NCBI GenBank assembly: GCA_900762125.1
Contig: CAAFFL010000242.1
Span: forward strand, 1 to 12,215
Direction: 5' to 3'
Length of the DNA stretch: 12,215 nt
Source of the DNA: an uncultured Prevotella sp.
Lineage (GTDB): Bacteria > Bacteroidota > Bacteroidia > Bacteroidales > Bacteroidaceae
The position numbers and the translations under genes are program-made. Of the stretch, positions 1 to 6,335 are shown piece by piece (within the stretch, counting starts at the first letter, position 1; every line of letters begins with the position of its first letter). The notes under the pieces are model-generated. The model searched no databases and was not told the origin of the DNA. It was given only the letters and a program-made list of their open reading frames with translations.

Positions 1-432
1 AGGGATGAGGATGAAGAGCAGGAGCAGGAAGACGTTGATGAAGAGCACCATGACCGTCTTCGTGATCGAGATGTCGATCGACGGCAGCACTTCTGCCCCA
101 CCCTGCAGCTCAACGATCTTCCCTGCGTGGTCACCCTTCGTGGCGATGGCGAGGTTGAAAGGTCCTTGGCGGTAGCCTTTCTCATCGGGATCGTATGCAA
201 ACTTTGCTGTGCTGAACACGTGCCACCCGGTAGACGACTTCACGATGACGGGCAGGTTGATGACGATATGGCGGTCGCCAATATCGGTAACGTGCCACTC
301 GTAGCTGTCCTCGATGTGCTCAAGAACAATCTCAGAGGCATTCACCGACGACCCCTTCTCATCAGCCGCGCTCATCGGCAGGACTCCGAGAAGCAGCATC
401 AGCATGCAAAGCAACTGCTTGATATTTTTCAT
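1..432 (-). CDS. atpB: ATP synthase F0 subunit a, N-terminal part (runs off left edge)
   Basis: Subunit a forms the ion half-channels beside the c-ring of the F1F0 ATP synthase in the inner membrane. Only the first 144 codons are inside the window, with no stop. The protein begins MKNIKQLLCMLMLLLG and has a typical signal peptide ending near SAA-DEK (about residue 23). A hydrophilic periplasmic segment follows to about residue 122 and contains YEWHVTDIGDRHIVINLPVIV. A first membrane helix, VMVLFINVFLLLLFILIP, begins just before the edge. The extended, secreted N-terminus is usual for Bacteroidota subunit a and absent from the E. coli protein. Identity rests on this architecture plus the position downstream of atpD-atpC, because the conserved Arg-bearing helix is outside the window. 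An ATG 8 nt upstream is followed at once by a stop, so position 432 is the start. The upstream leader is A/T-rich without a Shine-Dalgarno sequence. Confidence 0.85.
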   Translation of the reverse strand, partial: MKNIKQLLCMLMLLLGVLPMSAADEKGSSVNASEIVLEHIEDSYEWHVTDIGDRHIVINLPVIVKSSTGWHVFSTAKFAYDPDEKGYRQGPFNLAIATKGDHAGKIVELQGGAEVLPSIDISITKTVMVLFINVFLLLLFILIP

Positions 433-451
433 TTATTCATTTATTCGTTAA

Positions 452-486
452 AGACTGATCAATGTCTTTTCAGACTTCAATGTCTT
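452..486. repeat. Imperfect short direct repeat at the end of the small membrane-protein gene
   Basis: AGACT-GAT-CAATGTCTT (452-468) is followed by AGACT-T-CAATGTCTT (472-486). Each copy can fold into a 4-5 bp stem (AGAC/GTCT). The second copy overlaps the stop codon of the upstream gene, so the array sits in the short gap before atpB. It is probably an incidental duplication or a weak mRNA structure between two cistrons. No known element is recognised. Confidence 0.35.
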
Positions 487-767
487 AAGATGAGCGTAAT
501 CGTCATCATTAGTGCGTACATCGCAAGGATCATCAGCACGAATGACTTCGATTCTTCTATTCCAGAGGAGAAGAAGATCACGTAGACAGCAACGAGTGCA
601 CTCACCACTATCAGGCGAACGCTGGCCAATACCATCCAGAACCGCGGGAGGTTCTCAGGAGCGTGTGCCTTGACAATGTCGTAGCCACTCACCCATGCAT
701 AGCCCAACAGCACAAAGATGCTTGCCGACAGGATTATGGCCGGCAGACCTATCTGCGACGCTGCCAT
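477..767 (-). CDS. Small membrane protein of the atp operon (AtpI-like)
   Basis: This 96-aa protein starts MAASQIGLPAIILSASIFVL. It has three likely membrane helices, at about residues 5-25, 43-65 and 72-93, with a polar loop (YDIVKAHAPENLPRFW) after the first. The second helix carries an Arg (LASVRLIVVSALVAVYV), a pattern reminiscent of AtpI. Genes immediately upstream of atpB often encode AtpI/AtpZ-type proteins that assist c-ring assembly or Mg2+ handling. That role is inferred from position and topology, not from a decisive motif. The frame is open upstream to 905, but the extra 46 residues are hydrophilic and overlap the preceding gene, so the ATG at 767 is preferred. It overlaps the end of the preceding gene by 19 nt, suggesting translational coupling. 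The next gene is atpB, 44 nt downstream. Confidence 0.7.
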   Translation of the reverse strand: MAASQIGLPAIILSASIFVLLGYAWVSGYDIVKAHAPENLPRFWMVLASVRLIVVSALVAVYVIFFSSGIEESKSFVLMILAMYALMMTITLILRH

Positions 768-940
768 AGCTCGATGATACCCGTCACGATGAACCAACCC
801 AGCAGAGCGGCAAGTGCGCCATAGGCGACAGTAGCCATCTGGCTGGTCTGCTCGGCGATGTTCATTGCCAAGAGACCCATCAACGCCATGAAGGCGATGA
901 CCCATAGGCCAATCTTCCGTATCTTACTGATGTTCATCAT
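749..940 (-). CDS. Small two-helix membrane protein of the atp operon (AtpZ-like position)
   Basis: This 63-aa protein begins MMNISKIRKIGLWVIAFMAL. It has two predicted membrane helices (about residues 10-27 and 38-56), a short polar turn (NIAEQTSQM) and a basic C-terminus (WQRRR). It lies 53 nt after atpC and overlaps the next small membrane-protein gene by 19 nt. A short two-helix protein followed by a longer AtpI-like protein, both ahead of atpB, resembles the AtpZ-AtpI pairs of other bacteria, which help F0 assembly. No sequence motif here proves that. Either ATG of the initial MM pair (940 or 937) could be used. It could also be the first part of one ancestral gene split by a frameshift, but both pieces have plausible starts and complete helices. 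Confidence 0.6.
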   Translation of the reverse strand: MMNISKIRKIGLWVIAFMALMGLLAMNIAEQTSQMATVAYGALAALLGWFIVTGIIELWQRRR

Positions 941-948
941 TCTAATGT

Positions 949-960
949 TCCAACGTTGGA
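949..960. other. 12-bp perfect palindrome between atpC and the small membrane-protein gene
   Basis: TCCAACGTTGGA reads the same on both strands. It lies in the 53-nt gap, 8 nt upstream of the first ATG of the 63-aa gene. It could be a weak operator-like or mRNA structural element. With no loop it is a poor hairpin, so no function is assigned. Confidence 0.3.
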
Positions 961-993
961 GTCTTACTCAATGATATTCTGCGGTCGGCTTTA

Positions 994-1233
994 TTAAACC
1001 TCTACGCAGAGAATCACTTCATTCTTCTTCACTTCGACGAAGCCGCCCTGCACATCCAATTGCTCGTGACCCTGCTGAGTGGTGTATTCCACCCGGCCGT
1101 CACCCAGCGACGAGATGATGGGGGCATGGTCGTTCAGAATCTCAAAGGCTCCCAGTGTGCCGGGGACCTTCACGTTCTCAGCTTCGCCCTCATAGACCAC
1201 CTTCTCGGGACTAACAATCTTCAGTTTCAGCAT
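994..1233 (-). CDS. atpC: ATP synthase F1 subunit epsilon (short form)
   Basis: Epsilon is part of the central rotor stalk of F1, linking gamma to the c-ring. This 79-aa protein matches the N-terminal beta-sandwich domain: MLKLKIVSPEKVVYEGEAEN, then VPGTLGAFEILNDHAPIISSL, with the characteristic G-x-LG-x-F-x-I-L-x-x-H-A-P core, and GGFVEVKKNEVILCVEV at the end. Typical epsilon subunits have about 130-140 residues and add a C-terminal pair of alpha helices that can inhibit ATP hydrolysis. That domain is absent here, and the 53-nt gap before the next gene leaves no room for a frameshifted remnant. Short epsilon is known in Bacteroidota. The start lies 5 nt after the atpD stop, and the AGGATAAGG just upstream is one of the few Shine-Dalgarno-like sequences in the window. 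Confidence 0.95.
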   Translation of the reverse strand: MLKLKIVSPEKVVYEGEAENVKVPGTLGAFEILNDHAPIISSLGDGRVEYTTQQGHEQLDVQGGFVEVKKNEVILCVEV

Positions 1234-1238
1234 AAGCC

Positions 1239-2765
1239 TTATCCTTTAGCTGCCTCAAGAAGTTTCTTGCCCTTGGCGATGGCATCGTCGATGGTGCCCA
1301 CGTTCAGGAAGGCCTGCTCCGGCAGATCGTCGACCTCGCCGTCCATGATGGCGTTGAAGCCCTTGATGGTGTCCTGGATGTCGACCATCACGCCCTTCAC
1401 ACCAGTGAACTGCTCGGCGACGGCGAACGGCTGCGAGAGGAAACGCTGCACACGACGGGCACGTGCCACGGTGAGCTTATCCTCATCGGAGAGCTCGTCC
1501 ATACCGAGGATGGCGATGATATCCTGCAACTCATTGTAGTGCTGGAGCAACTCCTTCACACGCTGTGCACACTCGTAGTGGTCCTTGCCCACAATCAGCG
1601 GGTCGAGGATACGAGACGTGGACCCCAGCGGGTCGACGGCAGGATAGATACCGAGCTCGGTGATCTTACGATCGAGCACGGTGGTGGCGTCGAGGTGCGA
1701 GAATGTTGTGGCAGGAGCAGGGTCAGTTAAGTCGTCGGCCGGCACATACACAGCCTGCACGGAGGTGATTGATCCACGCTTGGTAGAGGTGATACGCTCC
1801 TGCATGGCACCCATCTCCGAGGCCAGAGTCGGCTGGTAACCCACGGCAGACGGCATACGGCCGAGCAGAGCGGATACCTCAGAGCCAGCCTGCGTGAAAC
1901 GGAAGATGTTGTCGATGAAGAACATGATGTCGGCAGGGGCACCACCTTTGCCACCATGATCACGGAACTCCTCGGCAACGGTCAGACCGGACAGGGCCAC
2001 ACGAGCACGAGCCCCTGGGGGCTCATTCATCTGGCCATAGACCAGCGTGGCCTGGCTCTTCTGCAGTTCCTCAGGGTCAACGAGACTCAGGTCCCATTTG
2101 CCCTCGGCCATAGCCTTGTTGAACTTCTCGCCATAGCGGATAACGCCCGACTCAAGCATATCGCGGATGAGGTCGTTACCCTCACGGGTACGCTCGCCGA
2201 CACCAGCAAACACCGAGTAACCATCGTGGCCCTTAGCAATGTTGTTGATGAGCTCCATGATGAGCACCGTCTTGCCCACACCGGCACCGCCGAACAGACC
2301 GATCTTTCCACCCTTCATGTAGGGCTCCAGCAGGTCGATGACCTTGATACCTGTCTGCAGCATCTCCTTGTGTGTGGAGAGGTCGTCAAACTTAGGAGCC
2401 TCGCGGTGGATGGGATAGGCGCCCTGTTTGTCGAGCGTCGTCATACCATCGATGGGCTCACCGATAACGTTCATCATGCGGCCCTTGATCTGCTCGCCGG
2501 CAGGCATCGTGATGGGGCTGCCCGTAGGCGTCACCTCCAAGCCACGCTGCAGGCCGTCAGTGGAGTCCATGGCGATGCAGCGCACGGTGTCCTCACCGAT
2601 GTGCTGCTCCACCTCGAGGACCAGGTCGCGGCCATCGGGACGTTTCACAGTCAGAGCCTCATAAATTTTTGGCAGCACCTTCTCCGGGTCTTGGCCCTGT
2701 GTGTCGAAGTAGACATCGACCACGGCGCCAATGATCTGAGAGATGCGTCCGTTAATTTGTGACAT
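1239..2765 (-). CDS. atpD: ATP synthase F1 subunit beta
   Basis: The catalytic subunit of F1 makes ATP from ADP and phosphate as the rotor turns. It has 508 residues. The N-terminal beta-barrel starts MSQINGRISQIIGAVVDVYF. The P-loop GGAGVGKT is at 159-166. The catalytic-Glu motif GERTREGND is at 190-198, with Glu191 equivalent to E. coli Glu181. The Walker B stretch is FFIDNIFRFT, followed by SALLGRMPSAVGYQPTL and the C-terminal GMDELSDEDK. It is about 48 residues longer than the E. coli protein. Visible insertions lie at about 207-236 (rich in K, E and W, before LVYGQMNEPPG) and at about 270-278 (HGGKGGAPA). Such insertions are usual in Bacteroidota beta subunits. It heads atpD-atpC-X-Y-atpB and starts 36 nt after the pfkA stop. 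No TAnnTTTG box lies in that gap, so co-transcription with pfkA or a promoter inside pfkA is possible. Confidence 0.98.
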   Translation of the reverse strand: MSQINGRISQIIGAVVDVYFDTQGQDPEKVLPKIYEALTVKRPDGRDLVLEVEQHIGEDTVRCIAMDSTDGLQRGLEVTPTGSPITMPAGEQIKGRMMNVIGEPIDGMTTLDKQGAYPIHREAPKFDDLSTHKEMLQTGIKVIDLLEPYMKGGKIGLFGGAGVGKTVLIMELINNIAKGHDGYSVFAGVGERTREGNDLIRDMLESGVIRYGEKFNKAMAEGKWDLSLVDPEELQKSQATLVYGQMNEPPGARARVALSGLTVAEEFRDHGGKGGAPADIMFFIDNIFRFTQAGSEVSALLGRMPSAVGYQPTLASEMGAMQERITSTKRGSITSVQAVYVPADDLTDPAPATTFSHLDATTVLDRKITELGIYPAVDPLGSTSRILDPLIVGKDHYECAQRVKELLQHYNELQDIIAILGMDELSDEDKLTVARARRVQRFLSQPFAVAEQFTGVKGVMVDIQDTIKGFNAIMDGEVDDLPEQAFLNVGTIDDAIAKGKKLLEAAKG

Positions 2766-2801
2766 AAGCTTTTAAATATTTAGTTAGAATTTCTCGTTCT
2801 T

Positions 2802-3770
2802 TTAGATGCTCAATTCGTCGAGTACCCGGATGAGCTGGCGGTCCAGCGGCTTGTCAGAGCGGATAGCCTCCGACAGTGGCACGTAGACCACCTCATTGTT
2901 GCGGATGCCAACCATCACATTGCGCTGCCCCTGCAGGATGGCGTCGACGGCGCCCACACCCGTGCGGCTGGCGAGGATGCGGTCGTGAGCCGAGGGACGA
3001 CCGCCGCGCTGCAGGTGTCCAAGGATAGACACACGCACGTCGTAGCCCGGGAACTCCTTCTTCACACGGTCAGCATAGTAGAGTGCGCCACACTTCGGAC
3101 TCTCCGAGACGATGACGATGCAGCTCTTCTTCGACTTACGGATACCACGCTCCATGAACTGTGCCAACTGGTCGACGTCGGTGGAGTCCTCCGGGATGAT
3201 GGCTGCCTCAGCGCCACTGGCAATGGCAGAGTTCTGTGCCAGGAAGCCGGCGTCACGTCCCATCACCTCGACGAAGAAGATGCGCTCGTGGCTCTGCGCC
3301 GTATCGCGGATGCGGTCCACGCACTCCACGATGGTGTTCATCGTTGTGTCGTAACCAATGGTCGAGTCTGTGCCATAGAGGTCATTATCGATAGTACCCG
3401 GCAGACCGATGCAGCAGAGGTCATAGTCGCGGGCAAATTCCATAGCGCCCGTCAGCGAGCCATTGCCGCCGATGACGACCAGCGCGTCGATCTCCTCCTT
3501 CTTCATTGTTTCGTAAGCCTTATCGCGGCCCTCGGGAGTCATGAACTCCATGGAGCGGGCAGTCTTCAGGATGGTACCGCCCTGCATGATGATTCCTGAA
3601 ACATTTTCCGTGGTGAACGGCTCAATCTCGTCGTTGATCAGACCGTCGTAGCCACGGTATATACCTTTGATGTTAAAGCCACTGCAGATGCCTGCACGTG
3701 TGACGGCACGAATGGCTGCATTCATTCCGGGGGCGTCACCACCGGATGTCAGAATGCCAATCGTTTTCAT
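2802..3770 (-). CDS. pfkA: ATP-dependent 6-phosphofructokinase
   Basis: PfkA phosphorylates fructose 6-phosphate to fructose 1,6-bisphosphate, the committing step of glycolysis, in the cytoplasm. With the start at 3770 it has 322 residues, close to the 320 of E. coli PfkA. Visible motifs are the nucleotide loop MKTIGILTSGGDAPGMNAAI, LPGTIDND at 123-130 (catalytic Asp128), MGRDAG at 170-175, and SILGHLQRGGRPSAHDR. Gly104 (in GGNGS) and Gly125 (in PGTIDND) fit ATP rather than pyrophosphate as phosphoryl donor, since PPi enzymes usually have Asp and Lys there. Residue 103 is Asn (codon AAT, 3462-3464) where the family usually has Asp (GGDGS). An upstream ATG at 3782 would add MVRK, but the glycine-loop strand fits better with the chosen start. 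A near-match to the -7 box, TAGTTTAG, lies at 3788-3795. Confidence 0.95.
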   Translation of the reverse strand: MKTIGILTSGGDAPGMNAAIRAVTRAGICSGFNIKGIYRGYDGLINDEIEPFTTENVSGIIMQGGTILKTARSMEFMTPEGRDKAYETMKKEEIDALVVIGGNGSLTGAMEFARDYDLCCIGLPGTIDNDLYGTDSTIGYDTTMNTIVECVDRIRDTAQSHERIFFVEVMGRDAGFLAQNSAIASGAEAAIIPEDSTDVDQLAQFMERGIRKSKKSCIVIVSESPKCGALYYADRVKKEFPGYDVRVSILGHLQRGGRPSAHDRILASRTGVGAVDAILQGQRNVMVGIRNNEVVYVPLSEAIRSDKPLDRQLIRVLDELSI

Positions 3771-3798
3771 TTTTCTAACCATAACAACTAAACTACCT

Positions 3799-3812
3799 TA
3801 TAATTGATTATA
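3799..3812. other. 14-nt AT-rich inverted repeat upstream of pfkA
   Basis: The arms TATAAT and ATTATA are separated by TG in the 68-bp gap between the nhaD stop and the pfkA start. It lies just upstream of the near-consensus -7 box (3788-3795, TAGTTTAG on the minus strand), so an operator or promoter-proximal role for pfkA is conceivable. In AT-rich spacer DNA such a palindrome can also arise by chance. No regulator family is identified. Confidence 0.3.
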
Positions 3813-3838
3813 CCTTATTATATATACTCGCTGAGATG

Positions 3839-5185
3839 CTATACCGTGAGCGCCATGACGCCTAATCCCGCCGCGCTGCCGACGAGCGTCTTCCAGCCGA
3901 CATGCTGGAAATACCACCCCACATGCACGCGCTCCGCCTTCATCAGTGCCATGCCCGCCATGGAGCCCATGCAGAGCACATTGCCTCCCACGGCGGTGGC
4001 ATAAGCGATGATCTTGAAGTAGGCAGCGTCGGTGACCGTCGATGGATTGAGCGCATAGAAGCTGGACGCCGTGGCAAAGTTGTCGAGCACCGAGCTGATG
4101 CAGCCTGCGGCAATGCCCAGTATCCACTGCCCACAGCCATGAGCCTGGAGGAAGTTCCAGAACTGCGTGAGCATGCCCGTCTCCATCACCACGCCCAGCG
4201 CCATCATCATTCCCAGGACGAAGAGGATCATCTGGTGACTGCTGTAGATGAGCATCTGGGGTGTGCGTCGCTGCACCATGCGGTCCATGGAGAGCAACTT
4301 ATGGTTGAATGCCTCGTTGACGATCCAGAGGATGGCCAGCACGCACATCGCGCCGAGGAAGGGACTGAGCCGCGTGATATTATGGAACGTAGGGCAGAAC
4401 CACAGACCGCCGATACCCACGATGAGCATCACCAGTCGCTGCCAGACATTCAGACGGGTGTCGTCGCCACGATAGGGCATCGTGATCCACTGGCTGTCCA
4501 CATGCTCGGGGAGCATACGGCCAATCCACCATGTCGGCACGGCCCATGCCACGAGGCACGGCAGCGCCACGGAGAGGAAATAGCTCGAGGCCGTCACCAG
4601 TCCGTTGTCCCAGAGCATCAATCCGGATGGGTCACCGATGACGGTCAAGGCGCCACCGCAGTTGGCCGCGATGACGATGGCCGAGCCATAGATAAGCCTC
4701 TGACGCCGATTGGGAATGATGCCCCGCATGATGACGAGCATCATCACTGCCGTCGTGAGGTTATCCAGATTGGCAGAGATGAAGAGCGTAGCCAGCGACA
4801 GCGTCCACAGCATCCGTCGGCTGTTGCGTGTCCGCATGAGCTGTCGGATGAAGTCGAAGCAACCGTTGTTGTTCAATATCTCGACAATGGTCATCGTCGA
4901 CAACAGGAACAGAACGATGTCGCAAGCTCTGCCCACATATTTCAGGAAGATGTTTGAAGCGATGAATTCCTTCACCTTGATGCTCGAGGGCGCGCCACCG
5001 TTCAGGAATGTGGCGTATTCCGCCGGATGCTGGCTCATCACGAAGTCGTTGCCGTAGCTGATGTAGAGCACCCACCCCACGGTGCAGACGAAAATCGCCA
5101 CGGCTGCCTTGTTGACATTCGTGACCTTCTCGGTTGCAATGAGCAGGTATCCTATCAGTAATATGACGACTATAATCAGAGCCAT
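3839..5185 (-). CDS. nhaD: Na+/H+ antiporter, NhaD family
   Basis: NhaD proteins (ion transporter superfamily) export Na+ or Li+ in exchange for H+ across the inner membrane. This 448-aa protein is hydrophobic throughout, with about 11-13 predicted helices, starting MALIIVVILLIGYLLIATEK. Family-like motifs are DIVLFLLSTMTIVEI (89-103), SANLDNLTTAVMM (137-149, compare the NhaD LDNLTT signature) and NCGGALTVIGDPSGLMLW (175-192, the GG-A-x-x-x-IGD motif). The DNL and IGD acidic and polar residues are the expected ion-binding region. The Met at 5185 starts the first helix directly and lies about 37 nt after the predicted transcription start. The following gene, 68 nt downstream, is pfkA on the same strand. 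Na+ cycling next to the ATP synthase is suggestive, but substrate specificity cannot be read from the sequence. A broader ArsB/NhaD permease function is the main alternative. Confidence 0.85.
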   Translation of the reverse strand: MALIIVVILLIGYLLIATEKVTNVNKAAVAIFVCTVGWVLYISYGNDFVMSQHPAEYATFLNGGAPSSIKVKEFIASNIFLKYVGRACDIVLFLLSTMTIVEILNNNGCFDFIRQLMRTRNSRRMLWTLSLATLFISANLDNLTTAVMMLVIMRGIIPNRRQRLIYGSAIVIAANCGGALTVIGDPSGLMLWDNGLVTASSYFLSVALPCLVAWAVPTWWIGRMLPEHVDSQWITMPYRGDDTRLNVWQRLVMLIVGIGGLWFCPTFHNITRLSPFLGAMCVLAILWIVNEAFNHKLLSMDRMVQRRTPQMLIYSSHQMILFVLGMMMALGVVMETGMLTQFWNFLQAHGCGQWILGIAAGCISSVLDNFATASSFYALNPSTVTDAAYFKIIAYATAVGGNVLCMGSMAGMALMKAERVHVGWYFQHVGWKTLVGSAAGLGVMALTV

Positions 5186-5228
5186 TCCTCGATTCTTAAA
5201 ATATGCTTCAAAGTATCATAAAACGTTG

Positions 5229-5259
5229 CAAAGATAACAAATTATCTGAAACATCCATA
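5229..5259 (-). promoter_or_regulatory. Bacteroidota-type promoter of nhaD
   Basis: On the minus strand TATCTTTG (5229-5236) matches the -7 consensus TAnnTTTG perfectly. TATG (5256-5259) lies 19 nt upstream, one base off the TTTG -33 box. Transcription would start near 5223, giving a leader of about 37 nt before the nhaD ATG. Confidence 0.7.
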
Positions 5260-5290
5260 AGAAAACCGTGTTTTTTAATTTCCTTTAAAC

Positions 5291-5300
5291 GATAATTATC
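5291..5300. other. 10-bp perfect palindrome upstream of nhaD
   Basis: GATAATTATC is self-complementary. It lies in the 166-bp gap between the glycosyltransferase stop and the nhaD start, about 55 bp upstream of the nhaD -7 box. It could be an operator or chance. Nothing else in this gap is recognisable, and no convincing terminator for the glycosyltransferase operon was found there. Confidence 0.25.
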
Positions 5301-5351
5301 CGCAAAAACAACAATTGCAACAGGTTTGTAGCGAAATCAACTACCACATCG

Positions 5352-6335
5352 TCACAGGCGACGAAACAGGCGTCGCAAAGTGAAATAAAGCTCTTCTTGC
5401 AAACGGAAAAGACACCACCGACAGGGCATATAGCCGAACTTCCACCGCAAAGCATGACTGAGGCGCCGGCAATTGATGGAGCTGTGGGCATGACGAATCG
5501 CGGCAAGGCCTTTCGTTGCGGCGTCATTACCCAGCTGTCGACGGTAACGATAGTAGAAGAGATACATATCGATGATGTTCAACCACCGATGATTCTCGTA
5601 AGTGTCTAAAACATTTTCGTCTGCATGCATATCCTTCAACTGCTGCACCATGCTTTCATTGGCCTTGAGATAGTCGAAGCGACGCACGCTGATCTGATGG
5701 GAGACGGAGTCGGAATGCTGACGATAGTAGTAGGTGCCCGTGCTTAGTCGTACCTCCCTTGAGGCCAGATAATGCAGCCGTGTGGTGTTGTCGTCACTAA
5801 ATGCATGAGCACTCTCGTCGTAGGGATAGCGCTTATGGATGTCAGTCCGGACGATGTAGACGCCATGAATCTTCCAGGTCAGCGAGTCGAGGAAGGCTTC
5901 TTGGCCAAGCTTCACCTCGAAGGCATCCATGGGAAACTCCTCCACGCGGTCAGCGCTATAATAATATGAGGTGTGGAGCAATACGGCGTCGGTCCGCGGA
6001 TGTTCCTCAAAGACCTGCATGGCCTGCTCCAGACAGTCGTCGGCCAGCCAGTCGTCACTGTCGAGGAAGCCGATGGTGGCGCCACGGGCATGGGCCAATG
6101 CCACATTCCGGGCATGCGCCTGCCCATGGTTTTGCGGCAAGCGATAGACCTCTACCCTATCCTCACGGCTGGCATACTCCTGCAGGATGCTCCACGATCC
6201 ATCCGTCGACGCATCATCGACGCAGACGGCTTGCCAGTCGGCCAGCGTCTGGCGGAGCAGCGAGTCCAGGCATTGCCGCAGATAGTTCTCGGCATTGTAG
6301 ACTGCGATGAGGATGGTGACCTTCGGCTGTTTCAT
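5352..6335 (-). CDS. Family 2 glycosyltransferase (GT-A fold)
   Basis: This 327-aa enzyme probably transfers a sugar from a nucleotide-sugar donor to a lipid-linked glycan on the cytoplasmic face of the inner membrane. The first strand and turn VTILIAVYNAENYLRQCLDS (6-25), the donor-site VDDASTDGS (39-47), the NHGQAHARNVAL segment (69-80) and the metal-binding LDSDD (91-95) are classic GT2 features. The C-terminal 100 residues are basic and aromatic (FYYRYRRQL, SHALRWKFGYMPCRWCLFR). They lack a clear membrane helix and may bind the acceptor or the membrane surface. The start codon overlaps the flippase stop as ATGA (6332-6335), so it is translated as the second gene of that operon. Donor and acceptor sugars cannot be deduced. 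Confidence 0.92.
   Translation of the reverse strand: MKQPKVTILIAVYNAENYLRQCLDSLLRQTLADWQAVCVDDASTDGSWSILQEYASREDRVEVYRLPQNHGQAHARNVALAHARGATIGFLDSDDWLADDCLEQAMQVFEEHPRTDAVLLHTSYYYSADRVEEFPMDAFEVKLGQEAFLDSLTWKIHGVYIVRTDIHKRYPYDESAHAFSDDNTTRLHYLASREVRLSTGTYYYRQHSDSVSHQISVRRFDYLKANESMVQQLKDMHADENVLDTYENHRWLNIIDMYLFYYRYRRQLGNDAATKGLAAIRHAHSSINCRRLSHALRWKFGYMPCRWCLFRLQEELYFTLRRLFRRL

Noticed and set aside
768..905. Upstream extension of the 96-aa membrane-protein gene to an ATG at 905.
   Set aside because: The added 46 residues are hydrophilic, low-plausibility sequence that would fully overlap the preceding two-helix gene. The ATG at 767 starts directly at a membrane helix.
1956..2762. 268-codon open frame on the plus strand opposite atpD.
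   Set aside because: It is an antisense shadow of the highly conserved atpD gene.
3902..4957. Long open frame (351 codons) on the plus strand opposite nhaD.
   Set aside because: The product is His/Asp/Arg-rich without any fold signature. The opposite strand encodes a coherent membrane antiporter with family motifs.
5262..5274. AAAAC-CGT-GTTTT hairpin as terminator of the minus-strand glycosyltransferase operon.
   Set aside because: It has only five, mostly A-T, pairs, and no T-tract in the minus direction. Too weak to call.
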